From: Bacteroidia bacterium
GTDB lineage: Bacteria > Bacteroidota > Bacteroidia > CAILMK01 > JBBDIG01
Reading direction: 5' to 3'
NCBI GenBank assembly: GCA_040880525.1
Contig: JBBDIG010000034.1
Coordinates: forward strand, 1-64,000
DNA: 64,000 nt
Below the pieces are notes generated by a model, which worked only from the letters and a program-made list of their open reading frames with translations, searched no databases and had not been told where the DNA came from. This document shows positions 55,740 through 64,000 of this stretch, piece after piece. The position numbers and the translations under genes are program-made. Within the stretch, counting starts at the first letter, position 1, and every line of letters starts with the position of its first letter.

Positions 55740-56675
55740 TTATTCGTCCAGTCTTCTTCCGGTCATTTTAATAAACAGATCATCCAAAGTCATTTTGCGG
55801 CATTCCAGGGTAGAAAGCGTTAATCCCTGCTCCTTTATTGTTGCCAGGAAATCAGGAAGATACTGCACGATGTCGTGTACTGAAAGCTGCCACTCCTGCT
55901 CCTTCTCGTCCCAGTGCAGCTTATGTTCGTGGCCGTTGCGTGGCAATTCAAATTTTTCAGTTCGCTCTCCCAGCCTGAACTGGATGATTTCGTTGCTTTC
56001 GTGAGCCGCCAGCAATTCTTCAAGCGTTCCCTGCGCCAGTATCTTTCCCTGGTCAATGATCACAATGCGGTCGCAGAGATAATCCGCTTCCTCCATGTAG
56101 TGTGTGGTCAGGATCATTGTGGTATTAAACTTTTCTCTCAGCTCGAAAAGGATGTCCCAGATTTCCCTGCGGGCTGCGGGGTCCAGTCCCGTGGTAGGTT
56201 CATCCAGCAAAAGAATCTCCGGGCGGTTAAGGAAGGCGATGCCTAATGCCAGGCGCTGCCGCTGTCCGCCTGATAGGTTCTTTGTGTAGCTCTTCTGCTT
56301 TTCCTCAAGGTTCACCAGTTTCAGGATTTCCTCAATGCGCCCTGCTTCCAGGCTGTAGAAGCTGGCAAACAGCTTCAGTGTTTCTCTCACCGTGAGCTTA
56401 TCTATGAAATGCGTTTCCTGAAGTGAAAGGCCCAACATTGCGCGCAGCTTAGCCTGATGCTTTTTCCAGTTCATGCCGCGAATACTTATCGTGCCGGAAT
56501 CAGGACGCTGAATGCCCTCGATCATCTCTACCAACGTAGTTTTGCCCGCCCCATTGGGGCCCAGCAAAGCCAGGAATTCGCCCGGCCATATTTTCAGATC
56601 AATTCCGTTTACGGCCTTTATTTTCCCAAAATGCTTCCTGACTTCCTTTACTTCAATTACAGGTTCCTTATCCAT
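55740..56675 (-). CDS. ABC-2 type transporter ATP-binding protein
   Basis: The 311-residue protein has Walker A (GPNGAGKTTLVE), the signature LSGGQRQRLALG, Walker B (PEILLLDEPTTGLDP) and the H-loop (LTTHYMEEADYL). A C-terminal extension of about 90 residues follows, as in drug- and lipid-exporter ATPases of the CcmA/DrrA class. It powers the permease encoded downstream. A clean -7 box 22 bases upstream makes it the first gene of the two-gene unit. Confidence 0.9.
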   Translation of the reverse strand: MDKEPVIEVKEVRKHFGKIKAVNGIDLKIWPGEFLALLGPNGAGKTTLVEMIEGIQRPDSGTISIRGMNWKKHQAKLRAMLGLSLQETHFIDKLTVRETLKLFASFYSLEAGRIEEILKLVNLEEKQKSYTKNLSGGQRQRLALGIAFLNRPEILLLDEPTTGLDPAARREIWDILFELREKFNTTMILTTHYMEEADYLCDRIVIIDQGKILAQGTLEELLAAHESNEIIQFRLGERTEKFELPRNGHEHKLHWDEKEQEWQLSVHDIVQYLPDFLATIKEQGLTLSTLECRKMTLDDLFIKMTGRRLDE

Positions 56676-56697
56676 TGGCTTGAAATATTATAGCCCG

Positions 56698-56705
56698 CAA
56701 AAATA
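56698..56705 (-). promoter_or_regulatory. -7 box for the ABC-2 exporter operon
   Basis: On the minus strand the bases read TATTTTTG, an exact match to TAnnTTTG, 22 bases before the ATG at 56675. Confidence 0.5.
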
Positions 56706-56816
56706 AAGGAAGAAAAAGGTTTCAGGAATGTGCTGAACTTTCAATGGTCTACGGAGCTTATTGCAGAAGCATTAGTACTCTGAAAATAGATTTGGGTGAG
56801 ATGCCTGTGCATCCGG

Positions 56817-57992
56817 TCATATCAGGTTTAGCGCGGCAGCCGCTGATTGTTTTTTAGGTATCGAAAAGTAAAAAGTAGACCCAATTCCTTTCTCTGATTC
56901 CAGCCAGATAGTTCCAAAATTTGATTCAACGATCTTCTTTACTACCGCCAGCCCAACTCCCGTATCCTGTGTTTCGTCACGGAAAGAGAGTGTTTGGAAT
57001 AACTGAAATATTTTCTTGTGATATTTCTTCTCAATGCCTATTCCGTTATCCTTAATGCCAATGATCCAGTGCTTGCCATCTTCTTTGCAAAAAACGCTGA
57101 TGGCTCCGTTTGCTTTATCGTTAAATTTAATTGCGTTTCCTATCAGGTTTTGAAATACCTGATAGAGCTTTACCCGCTCAAAGGCCAGCACCGGTAAGTC
57201 CGGTTGCACCTCCACCTTAATACTGGCAGGCGGTTGTAAATTCTCCAATACTTCTGTAACCAGATCATTTATGCGCACTTCACATACATCGTGCTTTAAC
57301 CTGCCCACCTTAGAGTAGTCGAGGATAGCATTAATAAAATCATCCATCCGCACGGAACGATTAATGATCATTTCAAGCAACTCCCTCCCGTCATTATCCA
57401 GTGCGTTTGCATAATCTTTTTGTATCCAGGAGGCCATATTGGAAATAGCTCTCAACGGTGCCTTCAGGTCGTGAGAAACGATATAAGCAAACTGGCGTAG
57501 TTCTTCATTGCTCTGCTCCAGCATCAGGTTTTTCTTTTTAATATACTCTTCTGCCATCTTTCGGTCCGTAATATCATAGATCAATGCCAGGCCGCCCATT
57601 ACGGAGTTTTCTTCATTCATCAAAGGCATCATCTGCGCCTCAAAATAGCCGTTGCGGTTAGGGTATCTGTTTTCAGGTATAACGAGCCGTTCTCCATTAA
57701 GAACTTGTGTAAAAATATTTTCATCATATTTTTTATTTAACATAGGAAAAATCTCATGAACAGGTTTTCCCAATACTTCCATTTTATCAATTCCTGTAAG
57801 CACTTCAAGTGTAGGATTCCAGGATGTAATAACTTTTTCCTTATTAAAAGTAAATATGCCATCTACAGAGTATTTTATGAGACTCCGGGTAATGGCATTT
57901 TCAAGCGTTTTTTTATTCTTACTATTATTGTAGTTAATATTTGAGAACTTTTCTTTTATTTCCCCGGCTTTTTTTAGTTTATCCTGGTTCAT
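56817..57992 (-). CDS. PAS-domain sensor histidine kinase
   Basis: From the ATG at 57992 the product is 391 residues, soluble, without membrane segments. A PAS domain occupies about residues 30-145 (SVDGIFTFNKEKVITSWNPT, then a PAC-like DITDRKMAEEY). A HisKA dimerisation domain follows, with phosphoacceptor H174 in AYIVSHDLKAPLRAI. A HATPase domain is next, with the N box NLIGNAIKFND and G boxes GIKDNGIGIE and TGVGLAVVKKI. It is the last gene of the chemosensory run, 28 bases after cheC. A PAS kinase at the end of a che operon may feed or modulate that pathway (inference). No own response regulator follows in the window. Confidence 0.88.
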   Translation of the reverse strand: MNQDKLKKAGEIKEKFSNINYNNSKNKKTLENAITRSLIKYSVDGIFTFNKEKVITSWNPTLEVLTGIDKMEVLGKPVHEIFPMLNKKYDENIFTQVLNGERLVIPENRYPNRNGYFEAQMMPLMNEENSVMGGLALIYDITDRKMAEEYIKKKNLMLEQSNEELRQFAYIVSHDLKAPLRAISNMASWIQKDYANALDNDGRELLEMIINRSVRMDDFINAILDYSKVGRLKHDVCEVRINDLVTEVLENLQPPASIKVEVQPDLPVLAFERVKLYQVFQNLIGNAIKFNDKANGAISVFCKEDGKHWIIGIKDNGIGIEKKYHKKIFQLFQTLSFRDETQDTGVGLAVVKKIVESNFGTIWLESEKGIGSTFYFSIPKKQSAAAALNLI

Positions 57993-58020
57993 AACCAAAT
58001 TTAATATTTTGTCCGCACAA

Positions 58021-58665
58021 TTAAATTAATTTATTTTTTCTGATCAAAATATGATCCTTTCCAGTCCTGACTTTCCTTACCATTTTTTCAAATGATTCGG
58101 TATTAAATACCAAAATAAGCGGAAACTCCAATACAGAGCGCTCGCTAAGGAAACTGGTATTAACAGTTAGTACCAAAGGTTGGTTAACCGGAAAATCAAG
58201 CACAATGGTTTTTATGCCTTCCATCACATTTTTGGTGGGCGCTTCAGGCGGTGATCCCATTATCTCAAAACCCATAATGTCAGCTATCTGAGTCAGTACA
58301 GCTCCTGTAAGAATATTACTGATTTCCATGAGCAGTGAATCCTGCAATCCGTTGTTCGCTCCTGATGCGGTATTATGGTCTTTCAGGCATCTTTCAGCTA
58401 TTTGCTCCACCTGCTCCTGGCGTAAAAGCAGGAACGTCTTGCCCGTCAGGTCTCCCGAAATTTTAGACTGGATCAAAGTGTCATTATCCTTAAATCCTTG
58501 CTTTATATGTTGCACCTGGAAAAGCTGAAGAATTTTTATATGAGGAACGGTCAGGAGGACCCGCTCATGCACAATGGTTGCAAACGAATCTGCAGCCCTT
58601 GCCACCCCAATATTCAGGATTTCTCTCAGGATGTCCTTTTCTGCATCATTTATTTCAATAGCCAT
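58021..58665 (-). CDS. cheC: Chemotaxis phosphatase CheC
   Basis: The 214-residue protein has the two CheC-type helices with E-x-x-N active sites: REILNIGVARAADS (E15, N18) and LLMEISNILTGAVL near residue 113. Both are intact, including the downstream prolines, so it is CheC-like rather than a single-site CheX. CheC dephosphorylates CheY-P and, in some bacteria, partners CheD; no cheD is present here. It lies 9 bases after cheA in the same operon. A C-terminal tail is basic. Confidence 0.85.
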   Translation of the reverse strand: MAIEINDAEKDILREILNIGVARAADSFATIVHERVLLTVPHIKILQLFQVQHIKQGFKDNDTLIQSKISGDLTGKTFLLLRQEQVEQIAERCLKDHNTASGANNGLQDSLLMEISNILTGAVLTQIADIMGFEIMGSPPEAPTKNVMEGIKTIVLDFPVNQPLVLTVNTSFLSERSVLEFPLILVFNTESFEKMVRKVRTGKDHILIRKNKLI

Positions 58666-58674
58666 CGCTATAAC

Positions 58675-60312
58675 CTACTTTTTTAAAATATAATCTTTGA
58701 GCAATGTCGGAACATCAATGACAAGGCACACTTCACCATTTCCCAACAAAGTAACGCCATTGAACAGACTCACCTCCTCAACCGGCTTGGTAAGCGGTTT
58801 AACCACAATATCGAGTTGCTTAACAAAATTTTCCACGATGATCCCGAATTTCCGATTGTTGTGATTCAGGATAATGATGTCCAGAAATATCTTGTTAACC
58901 GATTCGCTTTTTTGAGGCTGAACTCCTTCCTTGAAAAAGACATCGCTGATATTGATGAGGGGCAATGATTCTCCTTTAACATCGGCAAACAGCACCGAAC
59001 CCATCCTGTGAAGTTCATCAGGCCGCATCATCACTACGGAATCTATATGGATTAAAGGCAGTGCATAATAGCTCTTCCGCACTTCAAAAAGCAAAGCACC
59101 CTTAACGGCCAGCGAGGTAGGGAGATACAGGTTGAATACGGTACCTTTCCCCTGTTGTGAACTAATGGTCATTTTACCGCCCATTGAATCCACTGCATGT
59201 TTTACCACATCCAGCCCTACGCCCCGGCCAGAATATTCTGTAAGATCCTTTGAGAGGCTGAACCCGGGTTCGAGAATGAGTTGAAGAACCTCGGCTTCAT
59301 TCATCTCGTCCAGTTGCTGTTCCGTTACAAACCCCTTCTTTAGGGCGTGGCTTTGTACGATACCGGCATCAATTCCGCGTCCGTCATCCTTTACCTGGAT
59401 CAGAACGGCATCCCTGACATTCTCTGCATTCAGCCATATTTTAGCAAGCGCAGGTTTCTTCCGTTTCTTGCGCTCCGTTTTATTCTCCACGCCATGAACA
59501 ATAGCATTGCGCACCAGGTGCAGCAGAGAATCGGTCATGATCTGCAAAATATTCCTGTCTATTTTAATATCCTGGCCGGAGATGTCCAATTCCACTTCCT
59601 TGCCCTCGATCCCCGAAATATCCCGCACAATGCGCGGAAATTTATTAAATAAAAACCCCACGTTTACCAGGCGGGCTTCCATTACATCCTGCTGAATTTC
59701 ATTGGTAATTCGATACAGATGGGCTGATACGGTTTTCAGCGGTTCGTCATCAAGTTCCTTAGCAAGCTGCAGTATTCTCTCCCGGTCTATCATTAGCTCG
59801 CCCACGAGATTCATCAGGTTATCCAATTTTTTAATGGGAATATGGATAAGTTCAGAAAGTGCAATATTCTGGGAGCGCACATAATAGCTTTCTTCCACCT
59901 TCTGGTGTTGCAACTCCTCCTTGTTCAGGATCTTGTCCAGTTGGATGCTAAGATGAGATAGCTGATCCTGATGCACTAATTTTCCTGAAGGTTTGTCAAT
60001 CTGCCTGATGATCTTTCCCAGAGCATCCAGGCCCTGGAACAGGACATCCACGACTTGTCCTTTAAAAGCTATCTCCTTATTTCTAATGGCACTGAAAATA
60101 CTTTCCTGCTTGTGGGCCAGCGTAGAAAGCTCCATGAAACCCATTGCTTTTGCATTTGCCTTTAGATTATGTAACAAGCGGAATACTTCAGCCAACAGCT
60201 TTTGATTTGCCGGTTTTTTTTCAAGCTCAACCAAATGCCTGCTGAGAAGATCAAACTCTTCCAGGGATTCAGCCATGAAAATTTCAAGATATTCCTTCTC
60301 TTTAAGATCCAT
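58675..60312 (-). CDS. cheA: Chemotaxis histidine kinase CheA (short form)
   Basis: The 545-residue protein has an HPt (P1) domain with phosphoacceptor H48 in VFRLLHNLKANAKAMGF. A short linker of about 30 residues follows instead of a P2 domain. The dimerisation helices (ELIHIPIKKLDNLMNLVGELM) precede the ATPase P4 domain, with the H/N-box VRNAIVHGVE and G boxes DDGRGIDAG and GRGVGLDVVK. The CheW-like P5 domain ends the protein. It transfers phosphate from the receptor array to CheY. The lack of P2, the usual CheY-docking domain, is compatible with lower or altered transfer rates (family knowledge). It follows cheY by 8 bases and precedes cheC by 9. Confidence 0.92.
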   Translation of the reverse strand: MDLKEKEYLEIFMAESLEEFDLLSRHLVELEKKPANQKLLAEVFRLLHNLKANAKAMGFMELSTLAHKQESIFSAIRNKEIAFKGQVVDVLFQGLDALGKIIRQIDKPSGKLVHQDQLSHLSIQLDKILNKEELQHQKVEESYYVRSQNIALSELIHIPIKKLDNLMNLVGELMIDRERILQLAKELDDEPLKTVSAHLYRITNEIQQDVMEARLVNVGFLFNKFPRIVRDISGIEGKEVELDISGQDIKIDRNILQIMTDSLLHLVRNAIVHGVENKTERKKRKKPALAKIWLNAENVRDAVLIQVKDDGRGIDAGIVQSHALKKGFVTEQQLDEMNEAEVLQLILEPGFSLSKDLTEYSGRGVGLDVVKHAVDSMGGKMTISSQQGKGTVFNLYLPTSLAVKGALLFEVRKSYYALPLIHIDSVVMMRPDELHRMGSVLFADVKGESLPLINISDVFFKEGVQPQKSESVNKIFLDIIILNHNNRKFGIIVENFVKQLDIVVKPLTKPVEEVSLFNGVTLLGNGEVCLVIDVPTLLKDYILKK

Positions 60313-60320
60313 GGGAATAT

Positions 60321-60692
60321 TTAATCATTCTGGTCGAGTACGTTTTTCATAATGCTTTGCACCTTCTCTTCTGAAAAAGGTTTGATAATGTAGGCAAGCG
60401 CGCCAAGTGCCAGGGCCTCATCCACCACTGATTCCTGCCCTACTGCACTTACCATCACTACTTTTAAACTGGTATTGGATTTTCTGATTTCTCTCAGCAC
60501 TTCCAGCCCTGTATTGTCAGGTAATATTACATCCAGCGTAACGACATCAGGTGAGTATTCTCTTATATATTCCAAAGCCGATTCAGCGTTTGCCGCCTCT
60601 CCGATCACATCATAGCCGGCATCTAAAAGGATATTCTTCAATATTGTTCTCATATAAAATGAGTCATCCACCACCAAAATCCTATGTGCCAT
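60321..60692 (-). CDS. cheY: CheY-type response regulator
   Basis: The 123-residue single receiver domain has the acidic pair D9/D10, phosphoacceptor D54 in TLDVILPDNTG, the switch Ser in VMVSAVG and the lysine in YIIKPFSE. It has no output domain, so it acts by protein interaction, classically at the flagellar motor. Gliding Bacteroidota lack that target, so another output is likely if this is such a species (inference). It lies between cheW (22 bases upstream) and cheA (8 bases downstream). Confidence 0.9.
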   Translation of the reverse strand: MAHRILVVDDSFYMRTILKNILLDAGYDVIGEAANAESALEYIREYSPDVVTLDVILPDNTGLEVLREIRKSNTSLKVVMVSAVGQESVVDEALALGALAYIIKPFSEEKVQSIMKNVLDQND

Positions 60693-60714
60693 TTGAAGTT
60701 TTTAATTATTTTAA

Positions 60715-61227
60715 TTAAAACATTTCCTTAACCATTTTAGCCCCTACCACTTTATTAATATCTAAAATAATTATTAACTGTTCATTTACTTTTCCAATTC
60801 CTTCAATAAAATTCTGGTCAATATTAAAATCCCTGAAAAAGCCTGGCGTACGGTCAATCTTGCTTAGCGGAATAGCAAGCGACTGGGGCATTTTAGGAAC
60901 AATGATCCCTAGCGGATATTCGTCAAAATCAATGACCAGCGTAAAGGATTTGAGAATTTGCTCTTCGTCAAGCGAGGATTGAAGCCCAAACCGTTTTTCA
61001 ATATCCATGATGGCCACAATGTCTCCCCGGATATTTGCCACGCCCCTGATATATTCCGGGCTCCGTGGCATTTTGGATATGGGAGGAGTTACGGTTACTT
61101 CCTTTACCCGCTGAATTTTGATGCCATATTCTTCGTCTCCAAGGATAAAAACGATCAGGAAAATTTCTTCATCCTGAATTTTTTTCCCTTTAGCCGGTGC
61201 CCGTTCACTGACAACACGTTCTGCCAT
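60715..61227 (-). CDS. cheW: Chemotaxis adaptor protein CheW
   Basis: The 170-residue protein has the CheW beta-barrel: IFLIVFILGDEEYGIKIQRV, the PPISKMPRSPEYIRGVANIRG segment with the invariant RG of receptor/kinase binding, and the KVNEQLIIILDINKVV end. It couples the receptor to CheA. Its ATG shares one base with the stop of the receptor gene (TAATG), so they are translationally coupled. N-terminal 20 residues are charged and probably flexible. Confidence 0.92.
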   Translation of the reverse strand: MAERVVSERAPAKGKKIQDEEIFLIVFILGDEEYGIKIQRVKEVTVTPPISKMPRSPEYIRGVANIRGDIVAIMDIEKRFGLQSSLDEEQILKSFTLVIDFDEYPLGIIVPKMPQSLAIPLSKIDRTPGFFRDFNIDQNFIEGIGKVNEQLIIILDINKVVGAKMVKEMF

Positions 61228-64000
61228 TATTCCTTCTTTTTATGATTAGAATTAGAAGATTGGTTAGCCGAATTTTCAGAACCCGTTGTTCTTCCGCTCC
61301 GGGATTGATTGCCGTTTTTGCTTTTCGCAGATGATTTTATGCTGCTGCCACTTTTACTATTTGTTTTTTGAGACGATTGCTTTTTGTCATATTCCTGCTG
61401 TTGCATTTTGTTTTTAAGCAGCATATTCTCCGATTGTTTCAGGGTGGATTGATAAAACCTGCCCCCGGAACCATGCTCCTGTTTAGCTTTCATATCCCTT
61501 TTGCGCTGGCGGAGGAGTGATGCTCTTCTTGCTTCATTGGCATTCTGCAGTTTGAAGGCAGAAATTGAAATCTGCAATTCATCCGCAATCACATTAAGGT
61601 TTTGGCTGCTCATGGTCAATTCCTCCATAGAACCTGATAATTGTTGAGCGGTTCCTGCTACCTCGTTGGTGCCGGATGCTGTTTGTTCGGCAATGGCCAC
61701 CACCTCTTCCACGTATTTCACTACATCGCTGATACTGGCCTTCTGAACCTCTGTGGCGCCAAGAATGTCTTGCGTAGTTCTGAGGGTTTCCTCACTGGAA
61801 TCAGCAATGTTCTTAAATGCATCGGATGCCTGGAAAGTGGCGTTCTTTCCTTTGTCCACCCTCTCCACCATCGTGGAAATAGCTGTGGATGCAGATGTGG
61901 TATCTTTTTTCACATACTCAACAAGGGCTTCAATCTCACTGGCCGATTTTCGGGAACTCTCTGCCAGTTTCCTGATCTCCTCTGCCACTACAGCGAAGCC
62001 TTTACCTGCTTCGCCAGCACGTGCTGCTTCAATGGCCGCATTAAGTGCCAGCAGGTTGGTTTGGGCAGCAATATCGGTGATCACACCCAGGGAGTTGGAA
62101 ATTTGCTGCGAACGGGAACTCAACACCTCAATGGTTTTCACTGCGAGTGTTGCCGAGCTTGATATTTCCTCGATATTTTTTACCACCTCTGAAACGGTTT
62201 TAAGCCCGAGCTGAGAAGTTTCTTCACCGAGGGTTGCAGCCTTGTTCACAATGTCAGCTTTGTCTGCCGTTTCATCCGTAAGCTGCATGATCTCTTCAAT
62301 CAGCTTAAATGCCTGATCCGTTTTAAGCGCCTGATTCTGGGCGCCTTCCGCCATTTGTTGCATTGCAAGCGCCACGTTAACGGTGGCAGTATTCATCTCA
62401 ATTCCTTTCTGCGCCATTTCTTCAGATGATCCGCCTACGATCAGGGAGCTTTCATTGATCTCACCCAACAGCGAGTTGAGGTTATTCACGGCCACATTCA
62501 GTGCCTGGGCCATCACCAGAATATCTCCTGCGGTCTTCACCTCCACCTTTTGGGTCAGGTCTCCTTCTGAAATTGCCCTTACCACGCGGCTTACTTCCAG
62601 CACCGGAGTTACAATGGATTCGAGAAGGTCATTCAGCGTGTCCACAATTTCTTTCCAGCTACCGCTCACTCCCTGCAATGTAGCGCGCTCGGTAAGCTTT
62701 CCTTCTTCTCCGGCTACTTTAGCCACACGGCTTACTTCATTGGCAAGCCGGTTAAGGTCTACCACCATTGAGTTGATAGTTTCAGCCAGTTCGGCTACCT
62801 CGCCTTTGGCCTCCAACTTCAGGCTTTGCGTCAAATCCCCTTTGGATACTGCTGTTACCACCTTGATAATTCCCCGCACCTGCATCGTAAGGTTATTGGC
62901 CATTATATTCACGTTGAAGGTGAGCTGTTTCCAGACGCCTTCCACATTAGGAACTGTTGCCTGGCCGCCAAGCTTACCTTCCGTACCTACTTCGCGTGCA
63001 ACCCGTGTTACCTCATTGGCGAAAATATTCAGTGAGTCAACCATCTGGTTAATATGCTCCTTCAATTCCAGGATCTCACCTTTTACATCTACGGTAATTT
63101 TCTGTGTCAGGTCGCCTTTAGCTACGGCTGTTACCACATTCGCAATTTCACGCACCTGAAGGGTGAGGTTTGCGGCCATGGTATTTACGTTGTCCGTGAG
63201 TTCTTTCCAGGTTCCTTCCACGTTTGGCACTTTGGCCTGTCCGCCAAGGTTTCCTTCCGTTCCTACCTCGCGGGCCACACGGGTTACTTCCCCGGCAAAA
63301 ATGTTCAGCGAGTTCACCATCTGGTTTATGCTGTTCTTGAGTTCGAGGATCTCTCCTTTTACGTCCACGGTGATCTTCTGAGTGAGATCACCCCGCGCAA
63401 CAGCCGTGGCAACATGTGCAATGTCCCGCACCTGCAATGTCAGGTTGCTGGCCATTGTATTTACATTATCAGTAAGCTCTTTCCATGTTCCTTCTACTTT
63501 AGGTACGTTGGCCTGACCACCAAGTTTTCCTTCGGTACCCACCTCACGGGCTACACGGGTTACTTCCCCGGCAAAAATGTTCAGCGAGTCTACCATCTGG
63601 TTCAGGATGTTTTTCAATTCAAGCAACTCCCCTTTTACGTCTACCGTTATCTTTTGCGTCAGGTCACCGCGTGCTACTGCTGTAGCAACATCGGCAATAT
63701 CCCGCACCTGAACAGTTAGATTGCTAGCCATTGTATTCACATTGTCAGTAAGTTCCTTCCAGACTCCGGCAACGTCAGGTACATTTGCCTGTCCCCCAAG
63801 CCTGCCTTCCGTCCCTACTTCGCGCGCTACGCGGGTTACTTCCTTCGCAAAAATGTTCAGCGAGTTCACCATTTGGTTCAGGTTGTCTTTGAGATCTGCG
63901 ATTTCCCCTTTCACGTCTACCGTGATCTTTTGGGTGAGGTCTCCTCTTGCCACTGCTGTTGCCACGTTTGCAATATCCCGTACCTGTACGGTAAGGTTAC
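61227..64000 (-). CDS. Methyl-accepting chemotaxis protein with tandem HAMP array (partial)
   Basis: The frame runs off the right edge of the window: 923 codons plus the stop are visible. From the right it contains at least six HAMP-type units in head-to-tail order, each about 92 residues, with the repeating block [18 protein letters not shown] and the spacer [16 protein letters not shown]. These units resemble those of group III (Nik1-type) fungal and bacterial kinases. The last unit leads into the MCP signalling domain, with the hairpin tip [17 protein letters not shown] and flanking helices. The last 100 residues are a basic, Gln/Ser/Lys/Asn-rich disordered tail. No membrane segment is visible in the window, so it may be cytosolic. 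First gene of the che operon in the window. Confidence 0.9.
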   Translation of the reverse strand, partial: NLTVQVRDIANVATAVARGDLTQKITVDVKGEIADLKDNLNQMVNSLNIFAKEVTRVAREVGTEGRLGGQANVPDVAGVWKELTDNVNTMASNLTVQVRDIADVATAVARGDLTQKITVDVKGELLELKNILNQMVDSLNIFAGEVTRVAREVGTEGKLGGQANVPKVEGTWKELTDNVNTMASNLTLQVRDIAHVATAVARGDLTQKITVDVKGEILELKNSINQMVNSLNIFAGEVTRVAREVGTEGNLGGQAKVPNVEGTWKELTDNVNTMAANLTLQVREIANVVTAVAKGDLTQKITVDVKGEILELKEHINQMVDSLNIFANEVTRVAREVGTEGKLGGQATVPNVEGVWKQLTFNVNIMANNLTMQVRGIIKVVTAVSKGDLTQSLKLEAKGEVAELAETINSMVVDLNRLANEVSRVAKVAGEEGKLTERATLQGVSGSWKEIVDTLNDLLESIVTPVLEVSRVVRAISEGDLTQKVEVKTAGDILVMAQALNVAVNNLNSLLGEINESSLIVGGSSEEMAQKGIEMNTATVNVALAMQQMAEGAQNQALKTDQAFKLIEEIMQLTDETADKADIVNKAATLGEETSQLGLKTVSEVVKNIEEISSSATLAVKTIEVLSSRSQQISNSLGVITDIAAQTNLLALNAAIEAARAGEAGKGFAVVAEEIRKLAESSRKSASEIEALVEYVKKDTTSASTAISTMVERVDKGKNATFQASDAFKNIADSSEETLRTTQDILGATEVQKASISDVVKYVEEVVAIAEQTASGTNEVAGTAQQLSGSMEELTMSSQNLNVIADELQISISAFKLQNANEARRASLLRQRKRDMKAKQEHGSGGRFYQSTLKQSENMLLKNKMQQQEYDKKQSSQKTNSKSGSSIKSSAKSKNGNQSRSGRTTGSENSANQSSNSNHKKKE
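62604..63983 (-). repeat. Five tandem 276-base HAMP-coding units
   Basis: Units at 63983-63708, 63707-63432, 63431-63156, 63155-62880 and 62879-62604 encode successive 92-residue blocks in register (each starts VRDIA, VREIA or VRGII). The first four are very similar also at DNA level; the fifth is divergent. A tail of a further unit is present at 64000-63984. This is a coding tandem repeat, not a CRISPR array. Confidence 0.85.

Noticed and set aside
62604-63983. Regular repeats considered as a CRISPR array
   Set aside because: The period is 276 bases, the repeats are coding and in frame, and there are no short unique spacers.
1-64000. tRNA, rRNA, integrase or transposase genes
   Set aside because: None was recognised on either strand; repeats in the left end are too short and structured to be insertion sequences with transposase.

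Overview
The window looks like a chromosomal segment of a Bacteroidota bacterium, probably outside the gut Bacteroides group (Chitinophagia, Saprospiria or Cytophagia-like). The evidence is a type IX secretion (T9SS) style cargo protein with a C-terminal sorting domain, a TonB-dependent receptor with an N-terminal carboxypeptidase-regulatory-like domain, a PorV/PorQ-type outer-membrane protein, the run LptE / TPR protein / SecG, LytS/LytTR two-component pairs with a periplasmic two-component propeller, and several exact matches to the Bacteroidota -7 promoter box TAnnTTTG. No rRNA, tRNA, complete insertion sequence, prophage or CRISPR array was found.

Layout. 1-2468 is a mostly non-coding, repeat-bearing accessory region around one AT-rich FkbM-type methyltransferase gene. 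2469-6710 holds a TonB-C-domain protein and a minus-strand operon (flippase-like protein, glycosyltransferase 2, small unknown protein, OppC-type permease). 6785-8255 holds ruvC, a HIT protein and greA. 8353-17061 is a minus-strand three-gene operon of TonB-dependent receptor, very large secreted protein and PorV-like protein. Next to it is a LytTR regulator and propeller histidine kinase (17387-21388). A 983-base gap follows with a candidate structured RNA, then a C-terminal processing protease, an OsmC-type protein, secG, a long acidic-linker TPR-like protein, lptE, a sigma-54-type AAA+ regulator, miaB, a PfkB sugar kinase and gapA.

33270-37129 contains a repeat-rich spacer, a flavin-dependent aldonolactone-oxidase-like protein with an unusual highly charged N-terminal extension, a hicBA toxin-antitoxin module whose hicB carries an in-frame amber codon, and an enoyl-CoA hydratase. 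37183-45192 has a lipoprotein, LD-carboxypeptidase, metG, a TerB-like protein and a second propeller kinase/LytTR pair. 45507-52379 is one gene for a 2290-residue secreted multidomain protein with an internal duplication. After rlmN and an unknown conserved-looking gene comes an ABC-2 exporter pair.

The right end (56817-64000) is a minus-strand chemosensory operon in the order MCP, cheW, cheY, cheA, cheC and a PAS histidine kinase. The MCP is a tandem-HAMP receptor whose repeat array runs off the window. No cheR, cheB or cheD is seen.

How the parts relate: envelope and secretion functions dominate (T9SS cargo, TonB receptor, PorV-like protein, LptE, SecG, Prc, LD-carboxypeptidase, flippase and GT2), and three phosphorelay modules provide sensing. 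The best candidates for unusual biology are the interrupted hicB between palindromic repeats, the repeat-flanked methyltransferase region, the charged-domain oxidase fusion, the hairpin-rich intergenic element near 21.75-21.9 kb, and the poly-HAMP chemosensory system. Functions are assigned from sequence motifs read by eye; no database search was run.
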